Below, in pieces: positions 1 through 12,800 of a stretch of DNA of 64,000 bases. The translations under genes were made by a program, and so were the position numbers. Source of the stretch: Purshia tridentata (taxonomy: Eukaryota; Streptophyta; Magnoliopsida; Rosales; Rosaceae); contig QANT01002184.1 in NCBI GenBank assembly GCA_003254885.1, positions 1 to 64,000 of the forward strand. Direction: 5' to 3'. Position 1 is the stretch's first letter. Every line of letters begins with the position of its first letter. Below the pieces are notes generated by a model, which saw nothing but the letters and a program-made list of their open reading frames with translations, made no database searches and was not told the DNA's origin.

Positions 1-2625
1 AATCTTCTAAAGATCAAATGGTTCACATTGATTTAAGAGAGAGAGAGAGCCCTTACGGTTAGCAGAGGAAACCTTGTTATATGTTGGTTCTATGCAGGAG
101 ACTTACGGCACCATTAGAAAACAAGAAGTTGATCACTAAAGTCGACTCACGTTTCTTTTTTCTGAAGCTAAATTCATGTTTTACAAATCAAATGAAGAAT
201 AAAGTCTCTAATCATGGTAAACCGTAATATATTAAAATGTACATATGGTATCTTATAATAAAAAATTTAGGAAGGTTAGGAGATTAGTTATTTTAGGAGA
301 GGATTCGGATCCTTAAACACCTCCTCACAATTCCTTGATTGGAGGTGTAATGAATTGAGCATGCTTTGTTAGTATTAGATGACATTATAGGGTTGGTGTT
401 GCGCTACTCGCTATGTAAATAGTTTGTCTTTTTTTTAGGTATTGTTATTTTATTAATCAATTGTCGTTCATTATATTAAATTTAATAATTTTATTCGACA
501 AACAAAGATTGGGTGTCAACCACTACATTAAATAGTTATTGACAGTGTCACTCTTAAAAACGAACATTATTATTCACACAAAAAACTAAAATTATTAGAA
601 CATTAATAGAAAGACCAGATACCCGCCACTTTCTTGGTTGCAAAAGAAGTCTAACAAGGCTTATGGTGAGGGTAAATACTCTCAACCATTAAGGCTACAA
701 ACCTCCACACATTACTCCACTTTTCACCCATCGTGTTCATCTTATACATACCCACTTTTTTTTCTCTACTCTTTCTTTTTCTCAATATATGACATGTATA
801 TGTACATTAATCTTGTATTATACATTTAAGATCACCTAATACCCATGAGGTCTTTCGATGATAACTATATTCATAAGGAATATAAATTAGATTTTCATAT
901 TGCAATGGAGTGGGAATTGATGAAACAAATTTTGTTTGTGAGTTTGTTGACCTAATGTTACATAGAAATGACCAAATAAAATCAAAATCTCATTCAGAAA
1001 GGCTTTCTTGGAAGCATTCAAGAATCAAAATGGTCAATATCAGTTGCCTAACTACGTGCATAGTAGTTGGCCCTTTACTCTTATAAATAATTGTAAACCT
1101 GCGTCCCCAGGCAGATTTGGTGAACATCAATCCTCAATGAAATTTCTTTTCCATCCACACCTTTCTCAAAATCATGCAACTCCATCTTAAGAGAAAACTA
1201 GTTGACCACTTGACCATATTTCCAAATACCTAATTATTTATGATTGTTCATTTCACATAATAATTTTCTCTTGTTATTTTGACAATGATCAAGTGAAACT
1301 ATATCTGAATGTACTATTCCAAATTATTTAATAGCAAATTTATAAACTAAGATTGATATAGTAATTAAACATGCATGCCTCGTTTGGTGTATAGAATTGA
1401 ATTGGAAAGGATAAATAGTAAATTCATGTGTATTTAAGGAAAAAGATAGAGCGCTTTCTAACTTGAAAGAGGAAGATAGAAAGAAAATGGCTTATTCACA
1501 AGGGAAATGTTATCCTTACTAATCCCACCATTTTGAGGGGATTGGAAATGATAATTAAGTTTTTTTTATAATTTATTTATATTATTTTCATCTTCTTTCT
1601 TCAAGTTAGAAATTTATTCTTTAAATATACATGAATTTATTATTTATCTTTTCCAATTCAATCATAACAATCAAACGAGGCAGCAGTTCCTAGTTCTTAC
1701 TTTTAAAACTTTCAATCTTTTTGTTTTTTTCTGTAAGTGTCATCACATTATACATGCATCGCGTGTGATTTCTTCAAAAATCTAATAACATAATACGTGA
1801 GATTATAGGTTGTTTGATAAAAGATGCACTAATATAGTGTTGTCGACTATCTTAAAAACTCAAAGTCAACCCCATGCCTAAAATATAGCCAATCTTTATT
1901 TGAAGTGGCATGCAATTATGTAGAAAAGGAATAATAAGAAATCGAAGCCCACAAAGAATATTGAATAATATTAGAGTGCTCTCCACGTCCTTGTTTGAAA
2001 GATGAAAGAAATTGTCCTATATATGCAGTGGAGTGAGGCTCTTCTAAATCCTCCAAAAGCCCTTAAAAATAGTAACAGAAGATTTTTCATGAGGAAAATG
2101 CCCTTTTGATGGATTTAGTTGATCCCAAAAATTTGGCCTACTAATAAGGAGACTTTGAGGTAGTGGGTTTGTTGTATGACAACACTTTGAGAGGATCACC
2201 AACTTCATTTCCTAAATATCTGCCTCATCATCTTTACATTCGTACTAATATTCTCCACATTATTAGTGCAAAACATCCAGAAACAAATCACTACTTAAAT
2301 TACTAATTTACTATATAACTTAAAAAAAGAAAAAAAAGACATATTTATATACAACTATAAATAAATGTTATCACCACACTCACGATAAGAATTTAACTCT
2401 TGTTCTTTCTTTAAATCTTTACAGATATTACAACGCTTATTTAAATAATTAATTTCACAAGAGAACATATTTGTCGTTCAACAAAAAGAATATAAGCTCG
2501 ATTTCATGGTCTTAAATTCTTAATATGTAGTGATTTGAAGTTATATTAATTTCATTAGTTAAAAAAATGGCGTCAAAATACAAACATGCAAAACGATGAC
2601 GTTTTTGGACGTGCAAGCCGGCGGA
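1..2625. other. Intergenic region, no gene recognised
   Basis: AT-rich sequence with only short, uncharacteristic open frames and no domain or plausible exon chain on either strand. It holds one foldback element (annotated separately) and a short GA run near position 45. The last 100 bases are the promoter of the membrane-protein gene that follows. Confidence 0.7.
1377..1681. mobile_element. MITE-like foldback element, about 305 bp
   Basis: The left end begins GCCTCGTTTG and the right end finishes CAAACGAGGC, a perfect 10-bp inverted pair. The inverted similarity continues with mismatches for about 60 bp on each side (left GAATTGAATTGGAAAGGATA, right complement GATTGAATTGGAAAAGATAA). The interior has no coding capacity. 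Small size, long terminal inverted repeats and AT-rich interior fit a non-autonomous DNA transposon. I see no clean target-site duplication, so the superfamily is not assigned. Confidence 0.7.
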
Positions 2626-2632
2626 TATAAAA
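2626..2632 (+). promoter_or_regulatory. TATA box of the membrane-protein gene
   Basis: TATAAAA lies 84 bp upstream of the first ATG at 2710, a usual spacing for a plant core promoter with a short leader. The surrounding 60 bp is more GC-rich than the region before it. Confidence 0.6.
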
Positions 2633-2709
2633 GCGGAGCAGCCAAGCAGCAACTCATAACCGGAAAAACGAAAAATCAAAAGATTTAAGCGAAGCTTCTC
2701 TGAATTCTA

Positions 2710-5700
2710 ATGCTCAAGCTTCCGATTCGCAGAATGACAGAATTCGAGAGTGTCGGAGCGTATCGTATCGGGCTTGACGAGTCGTATCGGTCTCTGCCAT
2801 CGGTTTACTTAGCCTTCCTGTCAATCTGGTTCGTCTCTGCCTGTTCTTGGACCATCAACACCTACAAAAACCGCCATCTCCAGGTCGCTTTTAATTCCTT
2901 TGATTTTCCATTTTTGTGAAAAATGTAATTGGAATTCGATTTCTGGGTTGATTATCGGGTAATTTGGAGAATGTTAACGTGTAATTTCTAGCATACTCTG
3001 TTTGTTGGACTCAAAATTTGAGAACAGTTTTATGATAACCATTTTTTGTTAGTATAGTTTACCTCAGTAGCTCATTTTCTTGGGACAAAAAAACAATGGG
3101 CATTTCTCTTTTTCTATTGGGTAGCTGGTTTCGATGTTTAATCCCTCCGTTCTGTGTGGTTGCTCAGAAAGGTTTTGGTACATGATCATTAACAGAAAAT
3201 GATATTGATTCTGAACATTTGTGTTCATTTATTCCTATACGGTACGGAGGACATTTTTGCCCAACGAAAACGAAATTGTTGGTTCAATTGAATAAAGGGT
3301 CTTATTTCTTTAGGTCCTTAAATAGACTATTTGATTCAAGTTCATTTATTTGCTTGTTCTACCGTTTACATAATGAATTGGATTGGGATTCTCATAATTA
3401 AACTATTTTACTTAAGCGTGTCTTTTTCCTGTTAATATTTTATTTATTTAATTCATTTTTTTGGCGGGCTTTGGTGTAATTATCAATTTGCTATAATTGT
3501 TATGTTTTTCTTTGTTGTCGAACTAGAGCAGACGAATAATTTGCAGTGGACGCTCGCATCCATTCCATTAATCAAAGCCTTGCAACTTACATTGTCTTTC
3601 CTCTTCTGGTATGTTCTTTTATCTTTGGGAAATAAAATGTAGATGCTATTCATTGTGCAAAAAGGAAAAATGCATGTACAGAAAGCAGTTCTTTTTTCTC
3701 TTTTATGAAGAACCCTTCTCTATTTAAGGGTTGGATAAATATATACTTGAATAGAAACAGCTTCTTGGATGGTTTCATCATGGTTTTCTTGTAAGGTCGG
3801 AAACTCTTTTAGATTCTCCTTGGTGCTCAGTTACGAATCAATGCTTGATGTCCAACATAAAGAGTAAAAGAATCAAGTTTGAAAAATGTTATATATGGAA
3901 GGTTAATAACTAGGAGGAGCAAATGATAATTAGAAAGCCTAATGAATTTATATGTATTATAAGAAAGGCTGTTTTTATTATGGGTATATTTGGGGAAGTG
4001 AAGCATAGTTGAGCCTTTGTCCCTTTGTCATGATTATTCTACTGTTGTTTCCTTCATCACACATACCAAATTGTGAAGTGTCCCTTTTGCAGGTATTCAT
4101 GCTTTCATCTTCAAATTTGCTCTTTGTGGATGTCATTTGGGGTGTATGTAACTGGAGTGATATTTCAGACAGCTTCTTTTGTGTCCTTTTTACTCATCTC
4201 TCATGGTTACTGCATCATGTGTGAGCGTCTTTCAGTGACTGAGCGGCGTACTACTGCTTCCCTTGGCTGTGTCTTTTACTTGACTCTTGTTGGATACAAA
4301 GCTTCTGTACCTTATTTCTCTGTGAGTTTCTTTGACTAACTAATGCATTTCACTCATAAATAGGCAGTTATGTCTATAAGCTTTTTAATTATTTATCAGT
4401 GTGTACTAACTACTAATTATCTGTCATTGCCATGATCCAGGTCCTGCTGCTGCTTAACTATTTCATTTCATTCTACGTGATATTTCATCATATATCCCAA
4501 AATCTGTTAGTGTTGCGTGAACAATTGAGTTTTATAGACAATGAGGATGTTCATGCAATGCACGATGCAGTCTATACAAAGTACATAATGTTCAAGTACG
4601 TTTTCACATTTCCACATGCATACTCCCATATTATGTTCTGGTTTTAAGATATCCCAACCTTTAAAGAGATGACATCACAATGTTAACCTCATCTGCTGTA
4701 TTCTTATGTGCAATACAGAAAATTTCAAGGTGCAATGCAGATTGTAGCCATGGCAGAGACTGTGGTATAATTTCTTGACTTTAGTGATTATAATTACTTA
4801 TATAGATATAAAAATATAAGGACAATAGACTTGACAATTCTTATTCTGCTTCTCAGATATACATTAACATGGATGACTCGTCAGAAAATTACTGGATTCG
4901 CTTGTTAGTTCGAGAATGGGCACAGTTCTGCATCTTTGTTTACATAGGGTATGTTTACCTTTTCCTTGTATGAGAACAATGTAATTCTGGATAAATATAT
5001 ATTTTTTTAAAATTCATTATCAAATAATTAATTTCAGCATGCAATAAAGCTCCGTTCTTCCTTTGTTCACCTTTTTTATTTTTGCTCTTTGATGTTGTAA
5101 CTTCATGACTGTCTTTTGCAGGTGGACCTTTAGGTCAAGAGACTTGGCACCACGGTTTTCAGTTATGCCAACTTTAAAATCCAAAGGGGAACTAGTGGTG
5201 CCTCCCATTTATAGCATCGTAAGTTATTTTTAATATTTGCATAAACTGAGAAATTTAGTGCTGAAGATTTTGTGTCAACTATATGCATACCAATTTTTCT
5301 AAAGATTATGGCATGCCTTGACTCCCATGGCTTAGAAATTAGAACCCATTGATGAAGGAAACAAGTAACTAGGAAGCTGAAGTAGAACTTCCCCATTTTT
5401 CTTTGCCTTCTTTTTTCTGACAATCCCAAGTCATGTAACTGCAGGAAATGGATGCAGAAACTTTCAAAGATTTTACTCAGCATGAATGGCACATTGGAGT
5501 GGTAAGCAAAAGGAACATGAAATAGTTACCAATATCCAATTTTTCGGTTCTTTATGTACTTCTACCTGTCTCTCCTAACACTGCTTCTCAATCAACTGAA
5601 TGTGGACTCCTCTCTCATGGAACTAATTTTACATAGCTGATGCTGGCTAATTTGTACGAGGGCCTTTACATTTTGGGAACCTGAATACATACTTTCTGCA

Positions 5701-5877
5701 TCATATATGTCTTCATTTATTAAATCATCTGATAAGAAGGTGTTTGAACTAATGCAGCCAACTTCACCTTCCTGTGGTGAAAGCTCTAAGGAAGTCTTGG
5801 TAATAATTCAGCATCCTCATGCATATAGGCTGACTGCAGCTGGCAAATCTTCTCAAAGCCGAGCGCAGCCAGTGTAG
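2710..5877 (+). CDS. Multi-pass membrane protein, possibly Lung-7TM/GOST-like
   Basis: Nine exons give a continuous 343-aa protein: 2710-2883, 3547-3608, 4093-4321, 4441-4595, 4719-4764, 4857-4948, 5122-5218, 5445-5501, 5758-5877. All junctions are GT-AG and phases agree. Hydrophobic segments follow each other from about residue 30 (SVYLAFLSIWFVSAC), through SFGVYVTGVIFQTASFVSFL, CVFYLTLVGYKASVPYFS and LLLLNYFISFYVIF, to a late one near WAQFCIFVYIGW. That suggests about seven spans with a hydrophilic C-terminus. The spacing and the charged loop RLSVTERRTTASLG resemble the membrane half of Lung-7TM/GOST proteins, but the large lumenal N-terminal domain of that family is absent. The family name is therefore an inference, and ligand and location are unknown. 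Met 9 (position 2734) is an alternative start. Confidence 0.8.
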
Positions 5878-7560
5878 CAGCACTTCAAATACAGATGTCA
5901 TAACAGCTTTACTTGGTATGCATGCATGAATCAAAGCAAGCAATTGATAGAGTAGTTCAAACATTTTACGGCTAGCTATTTTGTTGGTGAGGCAAGCCAA
6001 CGGCACATTTTATTTCAGTTTTTAGGTCACCAATTTCCCTTTTTGGAGAGTTCTGATTGCAAGCAAGGGCTTGTGAATAGTGAAATGTTCATTCACTTGG
6101 GTTAGAGGCAGCAGCAGCAGCAGCCCATCTATACTTGTAAATAAATGTAATGAAGGAATCAAATTGTATAAATCGGCCATGAAATTAAGAAAAAAAGTGT
6201 ATCTTATTTTCCCTGTATTAACATCTGTTACTGTACCATTCGGCATTCCGGGATTTTCATTAGGCACTCATTGTCAATTTAGATTAGAGGTTTAAAACGG
6301 ATCTTCAGATTTGAACATAAATGTGGGATGAGACACACAAACATGTCTCACGAGTGACTAAAATGGGATTGGTCGTGTCAAGTGTCAACCACAAAATGGT
6401 TACAGTAACTCGGTAAGCCCTTTGTTGTACTTCTTCATTGTCTTAACAGTCATTTTGCCCTCTCAACTATAACTTGTGTTTCCAACTGCTCTCTCAATAA
6501 AACATTTAGCAAATTTATCCATCAAAATTTTAATATAGGCTAACGTAGTCTAATTTCCTAGGATTTCATTAAAATTTTTGTTAAAAAAAAAACCAAGTGC
6601 CCTTCAAGAGGGCAAAATGGATAATTCACGCCAAAAACCTTAGATAGGTCTTGTGGTATCTCCCAATTCACTCCAATACCATCAAATTTTGTTCATTTTC
6701 GTTCCCTAAATTTGGAGAAATGGGACAAGTCTTGATAATGTTAAACCTTGTCTGGACCCATGTAAGGCTTTGTTCATGAATTGTTTATTTTACCCTCATT
6801 ATATTTGAATACAATATTATGGAATTGGCCTATTTTAAAATATTTGATAGGTAAATTGGTAAATTATACATATATATATTTAATGCACACAAATCATATT
6901 TGAGGAGGTAAAATTAAGGGTGGGCACTAGTTCGATTAAATCACTCAACTTGCTTGGACCAACGTGTCGAGTTGGGTCGGTGCCATATCATATCGATCCA
7001 GTTGACTATTTCAATCCACCAGACTTAATTAATAAACTGGTATAAATCCTTATAAAACACTAGAAAATCCTTCACATTTCAATGTGTGAGTTATCTCAAC
7101 ACATATTCTCACTGTCGCACCTCGCCATAACGTGAGTTATGATGCCACCATCTCTCTTCTCTCAATCCACCAGACTTAATTAATAAACTGGTATAAATCC
7201 GTATAAAACACTAGAAAATCCTTCACATTTCAATGTGTGAATTATCTCAACACATATTCTCACTGTCGCACCTCGCCACGACGTGAGTTATGACGCCACC
7301 ATCTCTCTTCTCTCATTGCCGATACTAGAAAATCCTTCACATTTCAATGTGTGAGTTATCTCAACACATATTCTCACTGTCGCACCTCGCCATAACGTGA
7401 GTTATGATGCCACCATCTCTCTTCTCTCATTGCCGATCCGGCGTAAAATGGCCTTTTAATCATTCTCGTAAAAAAAAAAAAAGACTTTGTGAGTTTTGGT
7501 AATAAACGACATGTCTTAATGTTATGAACCAAAAAAAACGACTTGCAGTCTCCCTTGTCG
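5878..7560. other. 3' flank and repeat-bearing intergenic region
   Basis: The first few hundred bases are the 3' untranslated region of the membrane-protein gene, with a short (CAG)n run at 6109-6124. The rest is AT-rich intergenic DNA ending in the 151-bp tandem repeat. No coding chain was found. Confidence 0.6.
7011..7437. repeat. 151-bp tandem direct repeat, about 2.7 copies
   Basis: A unit beginning TCAATCCACCAGACTTAATT starts at 7011 and again at 7162, with almost identical sequence through GTGAGTTATG. A third copy, from ACTAGAAAATCC at about 7324 to 7437, lacks the first part of the unit and follows after only 114 bp. Differences are a few single bases. The repeat ends about 230 bp upstream of the COX19 start codon. 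Confidence 0.85.
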
Positions 7561-7664
7561 AAGCTCTGCGGCTCTGTAAAACACTCCCACAGAGATCATA
7601 GTCTCTCTCTCTCCCCATCGCGACGCCAGCAGACGCACTGAATTCCTCTGCCTTAGCTTTCACA

Positions 7665-7731
7665 ATGAGTGCAGGTACTCTCTCTCTCTCTCTGCTCATT
7701 CCAGCGAGTAAAATAGTTCCAGTAACTTCGC

Positions 7732-7770
<39 letters not shown>

Positions 7771-9113
7771 CCCTTATATCTGCGCATTATGAAACGATTT
7801 CCATTTGGGTTCACTTAATTTTCTTTGCTTTCTTGGATTTTGGAGTCATAGGGTACGAAAGGTCCTTTGGGATAGTGCTATGTATTGGCTCTTCTTGAAC
7901 TAGTGAAAGATAATGAAATATCTTGGTGCAAAGATTTGATTTTGATTCCATACTTTGAGCTTAAGTATTCTTTTAGGTGGTGCCTTTGGTGGTAATAGAG
8001 GACTAAGACCAGTTCCGCCAGAGAAAGGTGTCTTCCCTTTAGATCATATGCATTTGTGCGACCTGGTAATGTTGCTTATTCCATTAATGAACAGTTTATT
8101 TATTCTTCTTGTAAATTTGTTCTCTTTTTGAAGTTCTTCAAAATTTTGTATATGTTAGAGTGGGTTCAGTGTGATGATTAACTGTGAAAATTGTGATTAT
8201 TTGGCTTGTTTTGTAAGTGCTTAGTTTCGTGGCTTTGTTTCAGGAGAAAAAAGAATACCTCAGTTGTCTCAAAACTTCAGGCCACCAATCTGAAAAATGT
8301 AGAATTTTCTCAAAAAAGTATCTACAATGTCGCATGGAAAAGTAAGTTTGTTGGTTTTCTGGAAAAACACATTATGCTCATCCCTGCTACATGTTTAGTG
8401 GACAAACTTTTATCTGGATTTTGTTATGATTGTGAATTTCTTCTGCATATTATTGTAAAATTAAAACAATTAACTACAATCGTAGGGAGCTTATAATATA
8501 TTAAAAGGTTTTGAAGTTTCACACAGATAGTGTTGGCGGAAATAGTATAAAGTACTAACTTTGACTGATTTCAATGCTTGTGTTCTGTGTGCTAGACATG
8601 TTTTTTGCTTGTGAAAAACTCTATATCTGCTTATGGTCCCTGCATAAAAGCTTGTCTTTGATTTGTGTCAAAATGCTGTCATAGGTTTGTTCATTAAAAC
8701 AAATCAACAACATCCAAGATGAAATTTTAGTCATCTTGCACGTTTAAAGCATTGCACTTGAGAAAACTAATCCTAAAGATTTAGTTCTGCTAATTCACTG
8801 AAACTTTTTGGGGTTGTCTAAATATGATTAAGGTCTTGAATTAAAGAACCAAAGAATTCATTGATAATTTAGAATTTGCAGAAATATTAGAAAAATGTCA
8901 TTTATCCATTTTTCTCAGTTATGTCATAAGCTTCATTTGTTAGATTTTTTTTTCTTTATGACATGAATCTTTGCTATGATTACATATGATGACATTTGAT
9001 ATGCATCTTGCAGGAACTTGATGGCAAAACAAGACATGTCAGAACTTGGATTTGTCAAGGAAGGTGAAGTGGAAGCTTCTGGAGAGAAGGTTACCGAGAG
9101 GATTGGTAGTTGA
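7665..9113 (+). CDS. COX19: Cytochrome c oxidase assembly protein COX19
   Basis: Four exons (7665-7674, 7977-8065, 8244-8341, 9014-9113) give a 98-aa protein. It carries the twin CX9C motif of COX19: C-X9-C around HLCDLEKKEYLSC and C-X9-C around KCRIFSKKYLQC. These cysteines form a disulfide-bonded helical hairpin in the mitochondrial intermembrane space. The family helps copper delivery and assembly of cytochrome c oxidase. The length matches the plant family. The first coding exon is only 10 nt (ATG AGT GCA G), so a search for long open frames misses the real start; the frame running on from 7665 into intron 1 is not the protein. The gene is followed on the same strand by the LETM1-like gene about 700 bp away. 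Confidence 0.93.
7734..7768. repeat. (TC)n microsatellite in COX19 intron 1
   Basis: About 17 uninterrupted TC dinucleotides, 60 bp downstream of the first coding exon of COX19. A shorter TC run at 7678-7694 lies right after the donor site. Confidence 0.95.
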
Positions 9114-9735
9114 AGATGACTCTTGGAATACCATAGTGTTAGTGGTGGGAGTGCTTTACTCATAGGGCTAACTGTCATTTGTTTGGGGACTTTCCGCATC
9201 CCCAATATGACTGACTCATGATATTTATCATGGAACTACTTGAAAAGGAATCCAAAAAATCAGTGTTTTTTTTTTTTGGTTTTTGTGTAAAGATGTTAAT
9301 GATTTATTTGTAGACTTATATTAAGCCAATGAAATTAATTGTTAAGCGTTTTAATCAAATTTACATTTAAATGGAGCTAGCAACTTCAAAGATGTTTTTA
9401 TTTCCTTAAGCCACAAATTTTAAATGTAATGTCAGATTACCTTGCCATTCTTTTAGCCTCAAGTGCCGTGCTATCAGGTTTACCAAAGACGACAATAATT
9501 CAGCTGAATTGTTCAACTTGCTCATGCATTAAATTGGGTCTCAGTATTTTTCACACAGTTTTTTCTCGCAGAACCCGAATTATAAACAACAGTCCAAAAG
9601 CTTCAAAAACAAAATGGCTGGTGGGAGATAAACACTAAGACAGAAAACATATAATATTCATTGGAATTTGGAAGGCCTTTTATTTTTAATTTGAGTCTGT
9701 ACAGGCACAATCTCTCTCTTTCTCTCTGTGCCTCG
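9114..9735. other. COX19 3' flank and intergenic spacer
   Basis: AT-rich sequence without coding potential, holding the probable COX19 3' untranslated region and the promoter of the LETM1-like gene. A pyrimidine-rich leader stretch (TCTCTCTTTCTCTC) starts near 9712. Confidence 0.6.
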
Positions 9736-9837
9736 ATGGCTACGCTGAAAGCCTATCCTTTTATGACTTACATGGTTCACTCTTCTTTCCCTTTTCTCTG
9801 TTTTGGTTTTCCATGGCTTTCCAGTTGTCTCTGCTAA
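9736..9837 (+). promoter_or_regulatory. Possible upstream ORF overlapping the LETM1-like start
   Basis: An ATG at 9736 opens a 33-codon frame that ends with TAA at 9835-9837, after the proposed main ATG at 9813 and in another frame. If transcription starts upstream of 9736, this ORF would reduce translation of the main frame. The transcription start is unknown, so its role is inferred. Confidence 0.35.
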
Positions 9838-9862
9838 AACCCCATCTCTTTTACCATTCGTA

Positions 9863-9898
<36 letters not shown>

Positions 9899-12800
9899 AC
9901 ACAGATGCAAAGTATATATTTTGAGCTTATACTTAAAAATGGGTTTATTGTTTTTAAAATTCTGTTATTGGTATAGTCTAACTGGAAATTTGGTTATGTG
10001 GATAGTTGTACAACTTGTACTCTGTTAGTTAAATTGATATCTAGATTTTGTATGAAAATTGGTTTTTTGAATTATTTTTGTTATCATTATTAAAAGACCA
10101 TATTGACCCAATCAAAAAGAGTGATTATTCAGTATTGGTTGGTCCCATCCCATGATCCCATCCCATTAATTTAAAGTAAGATCTGCGAAAGGAGACCTTT
10201 TATTTCTATTTCTTCACTTCACGTATGGCATTCTGCTTCCTTTCCCCGGCCACATAAATGAAGTAATAAAAGATTTGTCATTTGACACAATTATACTTGA
10301 TGAATATTCTGATACTACTTGAAAGAGCAAAAACCTCTAAACAACTCAAATAGTAATTTGTCTTAGCAATAAATATCAAGAAAAAGATAGAAGAAAAACT
10401 CTTTGTAGTATTTTTGCTTTGTTTTGATTATTTATTGGAAACCAAATTTTGTAAAATTTAGATTCAAATTTTCCTTTTAATTTTAGTTCTTTTCATATAT
10501 TGCACACCCAACAGAAAAGAGAGAAGAAGACCAATGGCATAAACTCTGTACTAGCTTTTAGTTTACTGTGATACTCCTACAATGGTAAATTTGATAGCAC
10601 CTTCTCTTTTTGGGACAGAAGATCTGTTAGAACAGAAAACAGGCAAAAGACTATAGCTAATGTGCATCAATCTTCAAGGTGCAATACAAAGGAACCAGGA
10701 AATTATGGCTTTGCAAAGAAAAATCTGTTACTTGGCTTATGGTTTAGATGTTACACTTCATCAAGGTGGTCTTCATCTTGTACACTATCATCTACAGCTT
10801 GTACAGCTTATTCTGGTCAAACAAGTAGTGAGAATGGTGGACCAGTGGCTAAAACTCATAATCATGAAATCGAATTTAATCGGGTCAATTGCCTTGAGTG
10901 GGTTTTGCATGAATCTGCTAGGAGCTTCTCCCATGCAGTTGAGTCACTTCAATTGGCCGGAACTGGACCAGAGCTTGCAATGGCATGGTCTGGGAAGGAC
11001 GTACATGAATGGCATAAGCGGATTTCTTATCAGGTATAAAATATATTATGGTTCCATTTTCCTCCAAGTATGTGACCAATATGTAATGATGCCCATAAAC
11101 AAGTTGTTTTGACTATGCAGTTGTGTTAACATCATTAGCGGTGAGTGGACTTTGCTTGTTTCTGCATATTTTTTTATGCTTACAGTAAGACTCGAACCTA
11201 GGGCCTACCCATTTACCCATTCCTACCAATTCCACTTGAGCTAAAAGCTCAGGACGTTTTTTCTAACTTGAGCAAGACTAACTTTCTTAAGTTGAGATGA
11301 AGTTCTTGCTATGTTATTAGTATTAATGAAATGCTGAGATTGACTACCATGGGTGTTACAGGTCGCAGTTTATGCTTTGTTGAAAACTGCAATTGAAGTA
11401 GAAGTTTTGCTTTCGAGTGAACGTCATTACAGTGACTCTTCTCCAGTTAGTGACATGTAAGTATATAAAGTTTCTGTTAATAACTTAATAATGTTAGATG
11501 AGCTTTGGTCATGTTAGTTATAGTGCCTTAACTGATGAATTTTTGACTTATTAATCATTTTCTTCAGATGTCCACTGTAAGAAGTAACAAACTCAATCCT
11601 ACATTTTACCTTGATATTTTGGCTTTAAACTCCTGTAAACCTGGAGAGCTTAATTCTGTATTTGAATGAGTCAAATGAATGTCTAAGCATCGCTTAAAAT
11701 GTCTTTTCTGTGGCCGAGTATTACTTATGCCTTCTTTTGTTCCCTTGTCTGTTTCAGCTTGACCCCAAAGATCAATTTGATTGATGAATACATCGAGAGT
11801 CAATTGAACAGGAGGCACTCAGAATTAGTAGAATGGTTTAGAGTTGTGGAACTGCCACGTATTGCAGGATTTTTCATTCCCTTGTTGAGGAAGTGGTCTA
11901 TGGAATATGCAGGAAGGTTTGCTCAAATCAATTTTTGCTTCTAGCAAAGTATATGTTACCTCTTGTATTATCATTTGCTTCCATAATTAATTACATCTAT
12001 TTTTGAAAATATGATGGATTCCAGTGCATTATTTTATGAATTTTAGTGTAAGAAAACCTACTAGACCCAAATAACTTGTGCTGTTAGGGAATGAGACAAC
12101 AATGTACGTCAAGCTAACACCACCCACCCTAACCTACAACCATATCCTGTACATGGAGAGGCAAAAAGAGAGAAACATAAAATTGCATTGCCAGCCACCC
12201 TGTACCCTGCAAATTAGAAAAAGAAATGTGAAATGAGGATTGGAGATTTCAAGCTTAGGACCTCCTACTTCTAGTGCTTTGATACCATGTTAGACAATTA
12301 TTAAAACCCAAAAACTTAAGCTATTAGGAATGGGCCAACAATGTGTATCAAGCTAACTATCAGAGCATATCCCTGCTGTGACATTAACTTGTTATTCTGC
12401 AATTAGGTATATAGCCTAAACAAACAAATCTTCAGTGGTGTTGCAGGGACGGTTGTGGCTATAAGCTGCTGTGCTGCAGTGGCTAAATTGGGCTATGGGC
12501 GCGTTAAGTGTAGTTATTTTGCATTTTCAATTGAGGATGTAATGGTAGAGCTCATGGAGCAGTCACAAAGTCTTGTATCAGTGGAAAGATTACATCTCTT
12601 AGCTACCGAGGCAGGATTTGAATTGGACTTCCTGTCCCATTTTGGTAGAAAGGTTCTGCCGAGCAACAACAGTGAAGAGGTAGAATTTTGGATTGGGTTG
12701 GCTCATGAAAAACTCTCAATAGCATTCCACAAAGAAAGTGTGATTCCAGGCAAGCAGAATTTTCATGACAAGGTCAATTTTATGATTCATGAAATTATCT

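Noticed and set aside
8206-8496. 96-codon frame starting in COX19 intron 2
   Set aside because: It runs through COX19 exon 3 in the wrong frame; the twin CX9C frame is the real one.
11236-11260. AAGCTCAGGA, similar to the start of miR390
   Set aside because: Only the first 10 bases agree, there is no hairpin partner, and it is in an intron.
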